64,000 bases of DNA. Source: Paracoccus denitrificans (lineage in GTDB: Bacteria > Pseudomonadota > Alphaproteobacteria > Rhodobacterales > Rhodobacteraceae). The stretch covers positions 62,001 through 126,000 of the forward strand of contig QFNE01000007.1 of the NCBI GenBank assembly GCA_003240735.1. The letters run 5' to 3'. Positions 7,902 through 16,995 of the stretch are shown here, one piece after another. A program made the position numbers and the translations under genes. Positions within the stretch are counted from its first letter, which is position 1. Every line of letters begins with the position of its first letter. The notes under the pieces were generated by a model, which searched no databases, was not told the origin of the DNA, and was given only the letters and a program-made list of their open reading frames with translations.

Positions 7902-9476
7902 TTACGACTTTTGGAACATGGCCAGCATCCGGCGCGTGACCAGGAAGCCGCCGAAGATGTTGATTGCGGTCATCAGAACCGCCAGCGCGCCAAGAATGAC
8001 GATCCATGCGCTGCCCGAGCCGATCTGCATCAGCGCACCCAGGATCACGATCGAAGAGATCGCGTTCGTGATGGCCATCAGCGGCGTATGCAGCGAATGA
8101 GCGACGTTCCAGATGACGCTGAAGCCGACAAAGCAGGACAGCACGAAGACGATGAAGTGCGACAGGAATGATGCCGGTGCGAACAGCCCGATCAGCAGCA
8201 TCAGGACGGCACCGCCGACCAGCAGGCCCACCTGCGTCCGGGTCTGCTTCTGGAAGGTCGCGGCTTCTTGGGCCCGGCGCTCTTCCACGGTCAGCTCGCG
8301 CGGCTTTTCGCGCGGTTTCTGCGCGGCAATGGCCTGAACCTTGGGCGGCGGCGGCGGGAAGGTCACGTCGCCCGCGTGGGTCACGGTCGCGCCACGGATG
8401 ACGTCGTCTTCCATGTTGTGGACCAGCGCGCCGTCCTTGCCGGGCGTCAGGTCAGCCAGCATGTGCCGGATGTTCGTCGAATAAAGCTCGGACGACTGGG
8501 CGCCCATGCGCGACGGGAAATCGGTGTAGCCGATGATCGTGACGCCGTTTTCCGTCACCAGCTTTTCGTCGGGCACGGTCAGATCGCAGTTCCCGCCGCG
8601 TTCCGCGGCCAGATCGACGATCACGCTGCCGGTCTTCATCGCGGCGACCATGTCGGCCGTCCACAGCTTGGGTGCGGGACGGCCCGGAATAAGCGCGGTG
8701 GTGATGACGATGTCCATGTCGGGCGCAAGCTCGCGGAACTTCTCAAGCTGCTTTTCCCGGAACTCGGGGCTGGACGGGGCGGCATAGCCACCTGTCGCCG
8801 CGCCGTCGGTCAACTGGTCCTTGAAATCAAGATAGACGAACTCGGCGCCCATCGATTCAATCTGCTCGGCAACTTCGGGGCGGACGTCGAACGCATAAAC
8901 CTGTGCGCCAAGGCTGGTGGCCGCGCCGATGGCGGCAAGACCGGCGACGCCCGCGCCGATCACCAGCACCTTGGCTGGGGGCACCTTGCCCGCTGCCGTC
9001 ACCTGCCCGGTGAAGAAGCGGCCAAAGTTGTTCGCGGCCTCAATCACCGCGCGATAGCCCGCGATGTTGGCCATGCTGGACAGCGCGTCCATCTTCTGCG
9101 CGCGGCTGATGCGGGGGACCATGTCCATTGCAATGGCGTTCACGCCCTGCGTGCGTGCAGCTTCCAGCAGTTCGGCGTTCTGTCCGGGATAGAAGAACGA
9201 GATGACGGTCTGACCATCGTGCATCTGCGCAAGCTCGGCCGGGCGGGGCGGCCGAACTTTCACGACCACGTCCACGTCATTGATCAGATCGGACGCAGTG
9301 CGGGCAATCTCGACCCCCGCCTTTTCATAGGCCTGATCGCTGAAGCCTGCGCGCGCACCCGCGCCTGCCTCGACCGCGACCGTATGGCCCAACTTCTGCA
9401 GTTGCGCGGCAGAGTTGGGGGTGACCGCCACCCGCGCCTCGCCGTCGGTGGTTTCCTTCAACGCGCCGATTTTCAA
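7902..9476 (-). CDS. pntA: NAD(P)+ transhydrogenase subunit alpha (fused type)
   Basis: Alpha subunit of 524 residues with both the NAD(H)-binding dI domain (KIGALKETTDGEARVAVTP at the start, GAGVAGLAAIGAA for the dinucleotide fold) and the C-terminal membrane part with about four helices, so PntA is not split as it is in some alphaproteobacteria. A Pro-rich linker (PPPPPKVQAIAAQ) joins them. I choose the TTG at 9476: an AAAGGGGGG ribosome site lies about six bases upstream and the protein then starts at the conserved KIGALKE. An ATG at 9503 would add nine unconserved residues and would lie upstream of that ribosome site. Partner pntB follows after 10 bp. Confidence 0.93.
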   Translation of the reverse strand: MKIGALKETTDGEARVAVTPNSAAQLQKLGHTVAVEAGAGARAGFSDQAYEKAGVEIARTASDLINDVDVVVKVRPPRPAELAQMHDGQTVISFFYPGQNAELLEAARTQGVNAIAMDMVPRISRAQKMDALSSMANIAGYRAVIEAANNFGRFFTGQVTAAGKVPPAKVLVIGAGVAGLAAIGAATSLGAQVYAFDVRPEVAEQIESMGAEFVYLDFKDQLTDGAATGGYAAPSSPEFREKQLEKFRELAPDMDIVITTALIPGRPAPKLWTADMVAAMKTGSVIVDLAAERGGNCDLTVPDEKLVTENGVTIIGYTDFPSRMGAQSSELYSTNIRHMLADLTPGKDGALVHNMEDDVIRGATVTHAGDVTFPPPPPKVQAIAAQKPREKPRELTVEERRAQEAATFQKQTRTQVGLLVGGAVLMLLIGLFAPASFLSHFIVFVLSCFVGFSVIWNVAHSLHTPLMAITNAISSIVILGALMQIGSGSAWIVILGALAVLMTAINIFGGFLVTRRMLAMFQKS

Positions 9477-9534
9477 TGAACGCCCCCCTTTGCCATGCTG
9501 CAAATCGCCAAACTACCAAGCAGATAGCAAGATC

Positions 9535-9577
9535 GAAAAACGCAGCACAACCCCGGTTGGACCGCACGGGGCGTTTT
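9535..9577 (-). terminator. Possible terminator after the lyxose isomerase-type gene
   Basis: Read on the minus strand, CCCCG and CGGGG arms with outer AACGC/GCGTT pairing form an imperfect stem, followed by TTTTT. It lies about 20 bp past the stop at 9596 and before pntA. Bulges make it less certain than the other terminators here. Confidence 0.45.
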
Positions 9578-9595
9578 CGTCAGACGCTCAGGCGG

Positions 9596-10282
9596 TCAAA
9601 GCCAGTTGCGATAATCGGAAACCAGAAGATGGCGCGGCGTCGCGTCTTCCTCGACATCGGCGAAACGGCCAATGGGTGCTTCGAAGATGTTGTCCGTCTC
9701 ATCATCGTTGACGGTCGACACCTCACCGATCAGCGTCGGTTCGCCCTCGGCCCAGAATTCATGCCAGTCGCCGGGACATAGTGTCACGGACTCGCCCGGT
9801 GACAGGCGAAGAACGTCTCCAGGCGGGATATCGCGATAAATCCCGTCACAGAAGACTCGCGTGCCCGCGGACTTGTCGATGCGCCCGGTCTCGTCAGAGC
9901 CGTACAGCCGCACGGCCAGCGTCCCACCCCAGCGGTTGATGATGTCTTCCGTCTTGATGACGTGGGTATGCATCGGGCTGATCTGATCGACCTGCGAAAT
10001 CAGCAGCTTTTCCGCGTAAACCCGCCCGCGACCTGCCTGCAGTTCGGCCAGCGAACCGTTCCGGACGGTGAACAGAAACAGCCCCAGCCGATCAAAGTCA
10101 CCCTGACCATAGTCGGTGATGTCCCAACCCAGCCGTTGGTCGATGATGGTGTCCCGCACTTCGTCCGCGCGCACACGGAAGTCGTCGACACCCCATGCGG
10201 CAAAGGGTGGCAGGCTAATGCAGGCGCGATCGAGCAGGTTCTGCGCGTCGGCCATAATTTCGTTGATGCGAGAGCGTTTCAT
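9596..10282 (-). CDS. D-lyxose ketol-isomerase family cupin protein
   Basis: A 228-residue protein of the D-lyxose isomerase/cupin family, which interconverts D-lyxose and D-xylulose (or D-mannose and D-fructose) using a divalent metal. Metal ligands are expected in SPMHTHVIKTEDIINRWGG (His-x-His then Glu) and in the later PGDWHEFWAEG (His). The N-terminal helix MKRSRINEIMADAQ is also family-like. It stands alone, flanked by possible terminators on both sides, with no sugar transporter or kinase nearby, so the physiological sugar is unknown. Confidence 0.82.
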   Translation of the reverse strand: MKRSRINEIMADAQNLLDRACISLPPFAAWGVDDFRVRADEVRDTIIDQRLGWDITDYGQGDFDRLGLFLFTVRNGSLAELQAGRGRVYAEKLLISQVDQISPMHTHVIKTEDIINRWGGTLAVRLYGSDETGRIDKSAGTRVFCDGIYRDIPPGDVLRLSPGESVTLCPGDWHEFWAEGEPTLIGEVSTVNDDETDNIFEAPIGRFADVEEDATPRHLLVSDYRNWL

Positions 10283-10321
10283 GACGCGTGACTGTAAACA
10301 CGCCGCCTAATCTGACAATGG

Positions 10322-10353
10322 AAAAACCGCCGAACCCGGTGGGTCGGCGGTTT
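10322..10353 (-). terminator. Intrinsic terminator after the Ala/Thr-rich membrane protein gene
   Basis: On the minus strand, AAACCGCCGACCC pairs with GGGTTCGGCGGTTT apart from one offset base, followed by TTTTT. It lies 30 bp past the stop of the gene ending at 10383. Confidence 0.7.
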
Positions 10354-10382
10354 CCCGTATCGTTTGGCGAAATGCCGTCAGA

Positions 10383-10961
10383 TCAGTTGGTCGGTGCCGG
10401 CGTGGTGGTTGCCGCCGGAGGGGTCGCCGTCGCTGCATCACCAGCAGCAGAAGCTGCGTCGCCTGCGGCGGTCGCAGCGTCATCGGCGGCGGTGGCCGCA
10501 TCGTCAGCAGCCTGTTCGGCAGCAGCGCCTGCGCCCGTTGCGGCGTCGCCCGCGGCCGATGCCGCGTTGTCAGCCGCGTCTGCAGCAGCGCCCGCGGCGT
10601 CAGCCGCCGAGTTCGCGGCATCCGTTGCCGGGGCGGTGGTGGCCGGCTCGGGCGTGGTGGTGGTCGTCGTCGCGGCCGGAGCGGTCGTCGTGTCAGCCGG
10701 AGTCGTGGTCGTCGTCGCCGGCGCGCTCGTCGTCGTTTCCTCGGTCGTGGTCGCGGTGGTGTCTTTGTTCATGAACGTCGACAGCAGCCACCATGCCAGA
10801 GCCAGTACCACCAGAATCCCGATGATCAGCGGCAGCGGAGAAGCTTTCTTCTCGACCGGCTCAACATAGGTTTCGGTGATCGTGGTGCGACCGCTGGGGT
10901 CGACCGGGCGATGCGGGTCGGTTGCATTGCTGCGGTTGGGATCGTTGGGATCGTAGGCCAT
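10383..10961 (-). CDS. Single-pass membrane protein with an Ala/Thr-rich low-complexity tail
   Basis: A 192-residue protein of unknown function. A hydrophilic N-terminus of about 40 residues (MAYDPNDPNR, Asp/Pro/Arg-rich) is followed by one membrane helix (LPLIIGILVVLALAWWLLSTF). About 125 residues of low complexity come next: first Thr/Pro/Ala blocks, then Asp/Ala-Ala repeats such as AADAADNAASAAGDAA that would form an amphipathic helix or coiled coil. The start at 10961 is set by a GAGGAG ribosome site just upstream. Topology suggests a periplasmic tail, perhaps spanning toward the cell wall. It has its own terminator, and aminopeptidase N starts divergently. No enzymatic domain is visible. 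Confidence 0.7.
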   Translation of the reverse strand: MAYDPNDPNRSNATDPHRPVDPSGRTTITETYVEPVEKKASPLPLIIGILVVLALAWWLLSTFMNKDTTATTTEETTTSAPATTTTTPADTTTAPAATTTTTTPEPATTAPATDAANSAADAAGAAADAADNAASAAGDAATGAGAAAEQAADDAATAADDAATAAGDAASAAGDAATATPPAATTTPAPTN

Positions 10962-11114
10962 GAAGGTCTCCTCAAGTAAAACTTTATGCCATGCTTTTGC
11001 CGTTACCAAATCGATGGCCCTGGCGTTGTCTTGCGAGCCGGCTATCGGACGCTTAACACCGGCGTGGAACGCAAGTTCCCATACCGTCACATTTTTCCGC
11101 GACAGGGTTAGACA

Positions 11115-13685
11115 ATGGACACAACAACTTATCTGGCACAGTGGGCGCCATACCCGTGGTCGTTGACAGAGACAATGTTGTCATTCGACCTCGCGCCCCG
11201 CGACACGCGCGTCACCGCTCAGCTGCATTTCAAACCCCACGACGGCGTCGAGCGCGGCGATCTGGTCCTGGACGGCGGTGCCGGGTTGCGCACCCAAAGC
11301 GTGCTGATCGACGGACAAGCCCCCGACCCCGCCCATGTCAGCATCAGCGAGGAACGGATGACCATCGCGCTTGCCGCACTGCCGCACGGTGGGTTTGTAC
11401 TGACAACCGAAGTACTGATCGACCCCGAACTAAATACATCTTTGGAAGGGCTGTATCTTTCCGGCGGGATGTTCTGCACCCAGTGCGAGGCCGAAGGTTT
11501 CCGCCACATCACGTGGTATCCCGACCGACCGGACGTCATGGCGACGTTCAAGGTTCGGATCAACTCGGACATGCCGGTCCTGCTGTCAAACGGCAACCCG
11601 GTGGGCGAAGGTGACGGTTGGGCCGAATGGAATGACCCGTGGCCCAAGCCCAGCTATCTTTTCGCGCTTGTCGCAGGGGATTTGGTCGCCATCAGCGACA
11701 GCTTTGTCACCGCGTCCGGCCGAGAGGTGGCACTGAACGTCTGGGTACGCCCCGGCGATCTGGACCGTGCCTCGTTTGCCATGCACGCGCTGAAGCTGTC
11801 CATGCGTTGGGACGAGACGGCATATGGTCGCGAATACGACCTGGACGTCTTCAACATCGTGGCGGTCGACGACTTCAACATGGGCGCGATGGAGAACAAG
11901 GGCCTGAACATCTTCAACTCGAAGCTGGTTCTGGCCTCGCCTGAAACGGCGACCGACGCGGATTATGAACGCATCGAATCGGTCATCGCGCATGAATATT
12001 TCCACAACTGGACCGGCAACCGCATCACGTGCCGCGACTGGTTCCAGCTGTGCCTCAAGGAAGGGCTGACGGTTTTCCGCGACCAGTCCTTCACGTCCGA
12101 TGTCCGGTCGGCCGCGGTGAAGCGGATTGAAGATGTGATGACCTTGCGCGCGCGACAGTTCCGCGAGGATGCGGGACCGTTGGCGCATCCACCGCGCCCT
12201 GATCACTACAAGGAAATCAACAACTTCTATACCGCGACCGTCTATGAAAAGGGCGCCGAGGTGATCGGCATGCTCAAGCGGTTGGTGGGCAATGCGGAAT
12301 ACCGCAAGGCGTTGGATTTGTATTTCGAGAGGCATGACGGTCAGGCCTGTACCATCGAAGACTGGATCCAGGTGTTCGAGGATGCGACGGGCCGGGATCT
12401 GCGGCAGTTCAGCCGTTGGTACACCGATGCGGGCACGCCGCGCCTGACCATGGTCGAGGATTGGGATGCGGATGCCGGTCGTCTGACCCTGCGCTTCAGC
12501 CAGAAGACGGCGCCGACGCCCGGTCAGGACAAAAAGCCACCGCGCGTCATCCCCATCGCCATTGGCCTGATCGGTCCAAATGGTGATGAGGTGCTGCCCA
12601 CGCGCCTGCTGGAAATGACCGAAGGGTCCGAGGATTTCACATTCGAAGGGCTGGGCGCTCGCCCGGTCGTGTCGCTGCTGCGCGATTTCTCCGCCCCCGT
12701 GACGGTGGAACGGCAGATGACGAATGCCGAACGTGCGCTGCTGCTGGCCCATGACACCGACCCATTTGCCCGTTGGGAAGCCGGCCATGATCTGGCGATG
12801 GATTCGCTGGTGGCGATGACCAAGGGCCTACCGGCCGACCCTGCGCTAACGAATGCATTCGGCGGCGTTCTGGATGACGCAGACCGCGACCCGGCGTTCA
12901 CCGCGCTGTGTCTGCGCCTGCCGTCCGAGGACGAGATCGCGGCCGAAATCTCGTCGCGTGGCGAGGTTCCCGACCCCGATGCGATCCACGCGGCGCGGGA
13001 GGAGCTGGCGACCGCCATCGCACGCGAACATCAGGCGGCGTTGGCCAGCATCTATGACCGGATGGCGGTTGCGGGCGATTACAGCCCCGACGCGGAACCC
13101 GCTGGGCGTCGCAGTCTGCGCCTTGCGGCGCTGTCGCTTCTGTCGCGGATCGATGATGGCGCGCGCGCAACCAAGCTGGCGCAGGATGCCGGCAACATGA
13201 CCGAGCGCGGTGCGGCGATTTCAAACCTGATCGCGCTGGATCGCGGGCAGGATGCGCTGGCGGCGTTGGAGCATGATTTCAGCGGAAATCGTCTGGTGAT
13301 GGACAAGTTCTTCACGATCCAGCCGCTTTACGCGCCCTCGTCCAAGGCGGTGGGTGTGGCCGAAACCCTCGCGGCGCGTCCGGATTTTGAATGGCAGAAC
13401 CCCAACCGCTTCCGCGCGCTGATTGGCGGGCTGGGCGCGAACCACGCCGGATTTCACGCAGCTGATGGCAGCGGGTATCGATTCGTTGCCGAATGGCTTC
13501 GCAAGATCGATCCCAAGAACCCGCAGATCGCCGCGCGGATGAGCACGCTGTTCGAAACCTGGCCGCGTTACGACGAAGGCCGCAAGGCACATGCGCGCGC
13601 CGTGTTGCAGTCTTTGGCCGAAACGCAGGGTCTGTCGCGCAACACTGCGGAAATGGTCACGCGCATTCTTGCCGCCGGCAACTAA
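11115..13685 (+). CDS. pepN: Aminopeptidase N (M1 family)
   Basis: Cytosolic zinc aminopeptidase of 856 residues, the usual length for proteobacterial PepN. The exopeptidase motif GAMEN is at 257-261, and the zinc site HEYFHNW starts at His293 with the distal Glu in LKEGLTVFRDQSF. The C-terminal half has the PepN-specific Ig-like and helical superhelix domains (DUF3458 type). It removes N-terminal residues from peptides during protein turnover. A GGGTTAG site precedes the ATG by a few bases. The acyltransferase gene follows after 45 bp and may be co-transcribed. Confidence 0.95.
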   Translation: MDTTTYLAQWAPYPWSLTETMLSFDLAPRDTRVTAQLHFKPHDGVERGDLVLDGGAGLRTQSVLIDGQAPDPAHVSISEERMTIALAALPHGGFVLTTEVLIDPELNTSLEGLYLSGGMFCTQCEAEGFRHITWYPDRPDVMATFKVRINSDMPVLLSNGNPVGEGDGWAEWNDPWPKPSYLFALVAGDLVAISDSFVTASGREVALNVWVRPGDLDRASFAMHALKLSMRWDETAYGREYDLDVFNIVAVDDFNMGAMENKGLNIFNSKLVLASPETATDADYERIESVIAHEYFHNWTGNRITCRDWFQLCLKEGLTVFRDQSFTSDVRSAAVKRIEDVMTLRARQFREDAGPLAHPPRPDHYKEINNFYTATVYEKGAEVIGMLKRLVGNAEYRKALDLYFERHDGQACTIEDWIQVFEDATGRDLRQFSRWYTDAGTPRLTMVEDWDADAGRLTLRFSQKTAPTPGQDKKPPRVIPIAIGLIGPNGDEVLPTRLLEMTEGSEDFTFEGLGARPVVSLLRDFSAPVTVERQMTNAERALLLAHDTDPFARWEAGHDLAMDSLVAMTKGLPADPALTNAFGGVLDDADRDPAFTALCLRLPSEDEIAAEISSRGEVPDPDAIHAAREELATAIAREHQAALASIYDRMAVAGDYSPDAEPAGRRSLRLAALSLLSRIDDGARATKLAQDAGNMTERGAAISNLIALDRGQDALAALEHDFSGNRLVMDKFFTIQPLYAPSSKAVGVAETLAARPDFEWQNPNRFRALIGGLGANHAGFHAADGSGYRFVAEWLRKIDPKNPQIAARMSTLFETWPRYDEGRKAHARAVLQSLAETQGLSRNTAEMVTRILAAGN

Positions 13686-13730
13686 GGACGCTTGCGGGGC
13701 GCAAGTCCCGCAAGCCATAATTGAACGAAG

Positions 13731-14699
13731 ATGAACACTCGTGATCCCGCTTCGCGGCCTCTGGCCGCACCGGACAGAAAGCTGGCCCAGGCCGCGTCGC
13801 TGCAGGAAATGCGCGACCGGATGGACCCGCTTATCCACGAACGCGCGCCGTGGTTTTATTCCGGCCGTTGGCATCACGGGCTGGCGCGGCGCTGCATGAT
13901 GCAGTTGCTGCGCTATCCGCAAACGCTCGCGTTGGCTGCGGAATACAAGGATCTGCCCACGGATGAGCTGATGCGCCGAATTTCGGCGATCATCGTGCGC
14001 GACATCCGCATCGACGGGTTGGAAAACCTTCCGGCGACCGGTGCGGCGCTGATCGTGTCGAATCATCCGACGGGGATCGCGGACGGCATCGTCGTGAACG
14101 CGATCGTGTCGGCGGTGCGCGACGATCTGTTCATCTATGCCAACCATGACATCATGCGCGTTCTGCCGCAGATGCAGGACATGATTGCCCCGGTCGAATG
14201 GCGCATGGAAAAGCGCAGCCACGCCAAGACCAAGGCGACGATGGACTACACCCGCGCCGCGCTGGATCAGGGTCGCATGGGTCTGATCTTTCCATCTGGA
14301 CGGCTTGCCAAGCGCCACGGACTGACGCTGCACGAACGCCCGTGGATGGCCAGCGCGGTGATGATCGCACGCAAATTCAACGTGCCCGTGATCCCCATGC
14401 GCATCCGGGCGCGGAATTCGGCCCTGTTTTATGCGCTGGACGCAATCCACCCGACCCTGCGCGACGTCACGCTGTTCAACGAGGTTCTGAACAAGGCGGG
14501 CCACACCTACCGCGTGACGATCGGCCAACCCATCGACCCCGCGACCTTGCCCACAAAGTCCGAGGAAGGAATCGAGGCGCTGCGGACCGTGGTCCTTGAC
14601 CTGCCCCCGCCCGGACCGAACGCGGCCCGGATGTCGCACCTGAAGGGCCTTCACCAAAACCGCCGCGCGCATCGCCGGCAGGCGACCGAAAAGCTGTGA
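13731..14699 (+). CDS. Lysophospholipid-type (PlsC/OlsA-like) acyltransferase
   Basis: A 322-residue acyltransferase of the glycerolphosphate/lyso-ornithine lipid superfamily. The catalytic block is NHPTGIADG, in which His and Asp are separated by five residues as in OlsA/hemolysin-type members (NHPxGxxDG) rather than four as in PlsB/PlsC. A second block, GLIFPSGRLA, corresponds to the acceptor phosphate-binding motif. There is no clear membrane helix, so it probably sits on the membrane surface. It follows pepN and converges on proB with only 4 bp between stops. The acyl acceptor is unknown. Confidence 0.75.
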   Translation: MNTRDPASRPLAAPDRKLAQAASLQEMRDRMDPLIHERAPWFYSGRWHHGLARRCMMQLLRYPQTLALAAEYKDLPTDELMRRISAIIVRDIRIDGLENLPATGAALIVSNHPTGIADGIVVNAIVSAVRDDLFIYANHDIMRVLPQMQDMIAPVEWRMEKRSHAKTKATMDYTRAALDQGRMGLIFPSGRLAKRHGLTLHERPWMASAVMIARKFNVPVIPMRIRARNSALFYALDAIHPTLRDVTLFNEVLNKAGHTYRVTIGQPIDPATLPTKSEEGIEALRTVVLDLPPPGPNAARMSHLKGLHQNRRAHRRQATEKL

Positions 14700-14703
14700 C
14701 GCC

Positions 14704-15831
14704 CTAGCGCACGACCATGTCATCGCGATGGATCAGCGCGGCATGTGCGGCGTGTCCGATCACCTGCGCGATCTGATGCGTGCTGAGCCCGCAGATCTGC
14801 GCGGCTTCCTGTGCGTCGTAACGCGCAAGCCCCTGACCCAGCGTCGTCCCGTCCGGCCCCACGATCAGCACCGGATCGCCCCGCAGGAACGCGCCTTTGA
14901 CGGTGACCACGCCCGCAGGCAGCAACGACCGGCCCTTGGCCAATGCCCCGGCCGCGCCCGCGTCGATAAGAACCTCGCCCCGCGGCTTCATCGCGGCGAT
15001 CCAGTTTTTGCGTGCTGCACGAGGATCACTTTCCGGCAGGAACCACGTCGAGCGGGCGCCGTCCGCGACAGCGGTCAGCGGGCGATCGACCGCACCCTGC
15101 GCAATCGCCATCGCGCAACCGCCGGTGACGGCTGTCCGGGCAGCCATCAGCTTGGTCTTCATGCCACCTTTCGACAGTCCGGATATCGGCGCACCCCCCA
15201 TCGCCTCAATTTCGGCGGTCAGGGTTTCGACGACCGGCAGATGCCGCGCATTAGGGTTCGTGTTGGGATCGGCCGTGTAAAGCCCGTCCACGTCCGACAG
15301 CAGCAACAGCTGGTCAGCTCCGCACGTCACGGCGATCTGTGCGGCCAGCCGATCATTGTCGCCGAACCGAATCTCATCCGTGGCGACGGTGTCGTTTTCG
15401 TTGACGATCGGGACCACACCCATGCCGAGCAAGGTCTGCAACGTCGCGCGGCTGTTCAGGTAACGCCGTCGATTTTCGGTGTCCTGCAGCGTGACAAGGA
15501 TCTGCGCCGTCTTGACCCCGTGCGGGGCCAGCATTTCTTCATAGGCGCGCGCAAGGCGAATCTGGCCCACAGCCGCTGCTGCCTGCGCAAGTTCGGTGGT
15601 CAGCGGCCCGGGCGGCAGGTCCAGAACCTTTCGTCCCAAGGCAATCGAGCCGGAAGACACCAGGACGACATCAGCCCCCCGGCGGCGCCAGTCGGCCACG
15701 TCGTCGCAAAGGCCCCGCAGCCAATCCTGCCGCAGCGCGTCCGGCCCGACAAGCAGGGCCGAGCCGATCTTGACGACCAGCCGGCGGGCAGCCGCCAGAT
15801 CGGGAATCTGCGTCGCCGTCAGGGTTGCCAA
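14704..15831 (-). CDS. proB: Glutamate 5-kinase
   Basis: First enzyme of proline synthesis, phosphorylating glutamate with ATP. At 375 residues it has the amino-acid kinase domain (RRLVVKIGSALL at the start, SSGSIALG, NENDTVATDEIRFGDND) followed by a C-terminal PUA domain (RGEVLIDAGAAGAL onward). The TTG at 15831 is chosen because GAGGAG lies eight bases upstream and the protein then begins MATLTATQIPDL. It overlaps the end of obg by 13 bp, so the two are almost certainly co-transcribed and coupled. The proA partner is not in this window. Confidence 0.93.
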   Translation of the reverse strand: MATLTATQIPDLAAARRLVVKIGSALLVGPDALRQDWLRGLCDDVADWRRRGADVVLVSSGSIALGRKVLDLPPGPLTTELAQAAAAVGQIRLARAYEEMLAPHGVKTAQILVTLQDTENRRRYLNSRATLQTLLGMGVVPIVNENDTVATDEIRFGDNDRLAAQIAVTCGADQLLLLSDVDGLYTADPNTNPNARHLPVVETLTAEIEAMGGAPISGLSKGGMKTKLMAARTAVTGGCAMAIAQGAVDRPLTAVADGARSTWFLPESDPRAARKNWIAAMKPRGEVLIDAGAAGALAKGRSLLPAGVVTVKGAFLRGDPVLIVGPDGTTLGQGLARYDAQEAAQICGLSTHQIAQVIGHAAHAALIHRDDMVVR

Positions 15832-16847
15832 GACGTCGGCTCCTCGACCGCGGCTTTGCGGGTCGGTGCGATGTCGTGCCACAAGGTGCGCAGAACTTCC
15901 TGCACGCCTTGCCGGGACACGCCCGACATCAACAGGACCGGACCGCCGATCTCGGCCTCCAGTTCTGCCTGACGTTCTGCCAGCGTCTCGGCGTCCAGCG
16001 CATCGATCTTGTTCAGTGCGGTGATCCGCGGTTTGTCGGCCAGAATGTCGGAATAAGCTTCCAGCTCGGTCAGGATCGTTCGGGCATCTGCCGCCACATC
16101 GTCGGACGTCCCGTCGACCAGATGCAGCAGAACGGCGCAGCGTTCGACGTGACCCAGAAACTGGTCGCCCAGACCGCGGCCCTCGCTTGCGCCTTCGATC
16201 AGACCGGGGATGTCGGCCATTACGAATTCATGTCCGTCGACGCCGACGACGCCCAGGTTGGGAACCAGCGTCGTGAACGGGTAATCCGCAATCTTGGGTC
16301 GCGCATTCGACACCGCCGACAGGAAGGTCGATTTCCCCGCATTGGGCAGACCGACCAGACCCGCGTCGGCAATCAGCTTCAGCCGCAGCCAGATCGTGCG
16401 TTCGATGCCGGGTTGACCCGGGTTCGCGTGACGCGGCGCACGGTTGGTCGACGACTTGAAATGCAGGTTGCCAAAGCCACCGTTCCCGCCACGCGCCAGC
16501 AGAACGCGCTGGCCGGGTTCGGTCAGATCGGCAATCAGGGTTTCTTCGTCCTCGTCCAGAACCTCCGTGCCGACCGGAACGCGCAGAACGATGTCGTCAC
16601 CCGACGCACCGGTTCGCTGCGCGCCCATGCCATGCTGGCCCGACTTGGCGAAGAAATGCTGTTGGTAACGAAAGTCGATCAGCGTGTTCAGACCGTCGAC
16701 CGCCTCGACCCAGACGTCACCGCCGCGCCCGCCGTCGCCGCCGTCAGGGCCGCCGTATTCGATGAACTTCTCACGGCGAAACGACACGGATCCCCCGCCG
16801 CCGCCGCCCGAGCGGATATAGACCTTGGCCAGATCCAGAAATTTCAT
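15819..16847 (-). CDS. obg: Obg/CgtA GTPase
   Basis: Ribosome-associated essential GTPase of 342 residues. The N-terminal Obg fold shows its Gly-rich segments (RSGGGGGGSVSFRREKFI, GGPDGGDGGRGGDVW). The G domain has GLPNAGKSTFLS (P-loop), DIPGLIEGASEG (G3) and NKID (G4). The acidic C-terminal extension found in E. coli is short here, as is usual in this group. It acts in 50S assembly and growth control. It overlaps proB downstream, an arrangement typical of Rhodobacterales. Confidence 0.95.
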   Translation of the reverse strand: MKFLDLAKVYIRSGGGGGGSVSFRREKFIEYGGPDGGDGGRGGDVWVEAVDGLNTLIDFRYQQHFFAKSGQHGMGAQRTGASGDDIVLRVPVGTEVLDEDEETLIADLTEPGQRVLLARGGNGGFGNLHFKSSTNRAPRHANPGQPGIERTIWLRLKLIADAGLVGLPNAGKSTFLSAVSNARPKIADYPFTTLVPNLGVVGVDGHEFVMADIPGLIEGASEGRGLGDQFLGHVERCAVLLHLVDGTSDDVAADARTILTELEAYSDILADKPRITALNKIDALDAETLAERQAELEAEIGGPVLLMSGVSRQGVQEVLRTLWHDIAPTRKAAVEEPTSWQP

Positions 16848-16995
16848 TCGCTGTTCCTTACGGTGATCTGGAATTCAGACAGTGCGATATGCCTTCATCC
16901 CACTGCAAGCAAGTCACCGCCCTGCCCGACGAAGGATTTGCCGCCGCGCGCGCCGCCGATTAAACCCGTGCATGACATCCAGCAAGGATCCGACG

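Noticed and set aside
10383..10780. Repeated GC-rich units resembling a tandem array or CRISPR-like pattern
   Set aside because: The periodicity is codon-level repetition (Ala/Asp/Thr codons) within one reading frame, without uniform repeats and spacers.
16861..16995. Possible guanidine-II (mini-ykkC) riboswitch before the SMR gene
   Set aside because: Two ACGA strings occur, but neither is in the loop of a paired hairpin, so the required twin stem-loops are absent.
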